Assembly: GCF_029335485.1 (NCBI RefSeq) | Contig: NZ_JARJLM010000312.1 | Location: forward strand, 1-33,285 | From: Cupriavidus basilensis | GTDB taxonomy: Bacteria; Pseudomonadota; Gammaproteobacteria; Burkholderiales; Burkholderiaceae | Direction: 5' to 3' | Length of the DNA: 33,285 nucleotides | Part shown: positions 33,260 through 33,285 of the stretch, in pieces | Numbering within the stretch: the stretch's first letter is position 1 | How the letters are laid out: every line of letters begins with the position of its first letter | Notes under the pieces: model-generated | The model's input: the letters and a program-made list of their open reading frames with translations, nothing else | Databases searched by the model: none | What the model was told of the DNA's origin: nothing | Made by a program: the position numbers and the translations under genes

Positions 33260-33285
33260 ATGGATCGACCGAGCACCGCTGCACC
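33260..33285 (+). CDS. Start of a further gene (runs off window)
   Basis: ATG 33260 is preceded by GGAGAC at a suitable distance and reads MDRPSTAA to the window end. An in-frame ATG at 33245 is an alternative start. Too little is visible for any function. Confidence 0.3.

Overview
The window looks like a chromosomal segment from a GC-rich beta-proteobacterium of the Burkholderiaceae, most like Cupriavidus or Ralstonia. This is inferred from base composition, gene content (HU, RarD, PhhA/PhhB with a divergent Lrp-type regulator, tctD/tctE-like two-component pair, LysR-rich regulation, CopZ/CopA/CueR) and family style. No database search was possible. No rRNA, tRNA, transposase, integrase or CRISPR array was seen.

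Layout, left to right. 1-445: start of a secreted Ala/Pro-rich protein that leaves the window (minus). 446-921: promoter and two consecutive hairpins in front of a TRAP substrate-binding lipoprotein (922-2055, plus). 2212-3102: RarD-like permease. 3103-3437: palindromes and an AT-rich patch. 3438-5241: two-gene minus operon of a class II aldolase and a ketopantoate reductase-like enzyme. 5423-6403: DUF2272-type lipoprotein. 6642-6920: HU. 6921-8267: 1.3 kb without a credible gene, holding a cluster of GTATAC palindromes arranged as a near-perfect mirror image around a DnaA box, with two more DnaA boxes. 8268-8885: SET-domain lysine methyltransferase. 8927-11275: response regulator and sensor kinase (minus). 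11427-12881: phenylalanine hydroxylase and pterin-carbinolamine dehydratase (minus), divergent from an Lrp/AsnC regulator that may have a 40-codon leader ORF.

13654-22681: a translationally coupled plus operon of a giant thioester alpha-2-macroglobulin, a YhhN-family membrane protein and penicillin-binding protein 1C, a cell-envelope protection and repair module. It converges on a LysR gene whose stop codon shares a CTAG with that of pbpC. 22678-27427: LysR, a 14-TM DHA2 exporter, a divergent LysR and an aldo/keto reductase. 27714-28685: ketimine reductase of the ornithine cyclodeaminase/mu-crystallin family. 28969-29697: OmpW-type porin. 29752-33198: copper homeostasis, with copZ (minus) opposite copA-cueR (plus); both promoters show the 19-bp spacer and dyad of MerR/CueR control. 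A further gene probably begins at about 33260.

The most unusual feature is the mirror-symmetric CGTATACG array (7381-8163) between HU and the SET methyltransferase. Its function is unknown to me. The layout suggests a nucleoprotein site: centromere-like, replication-linked, or a looping operator.
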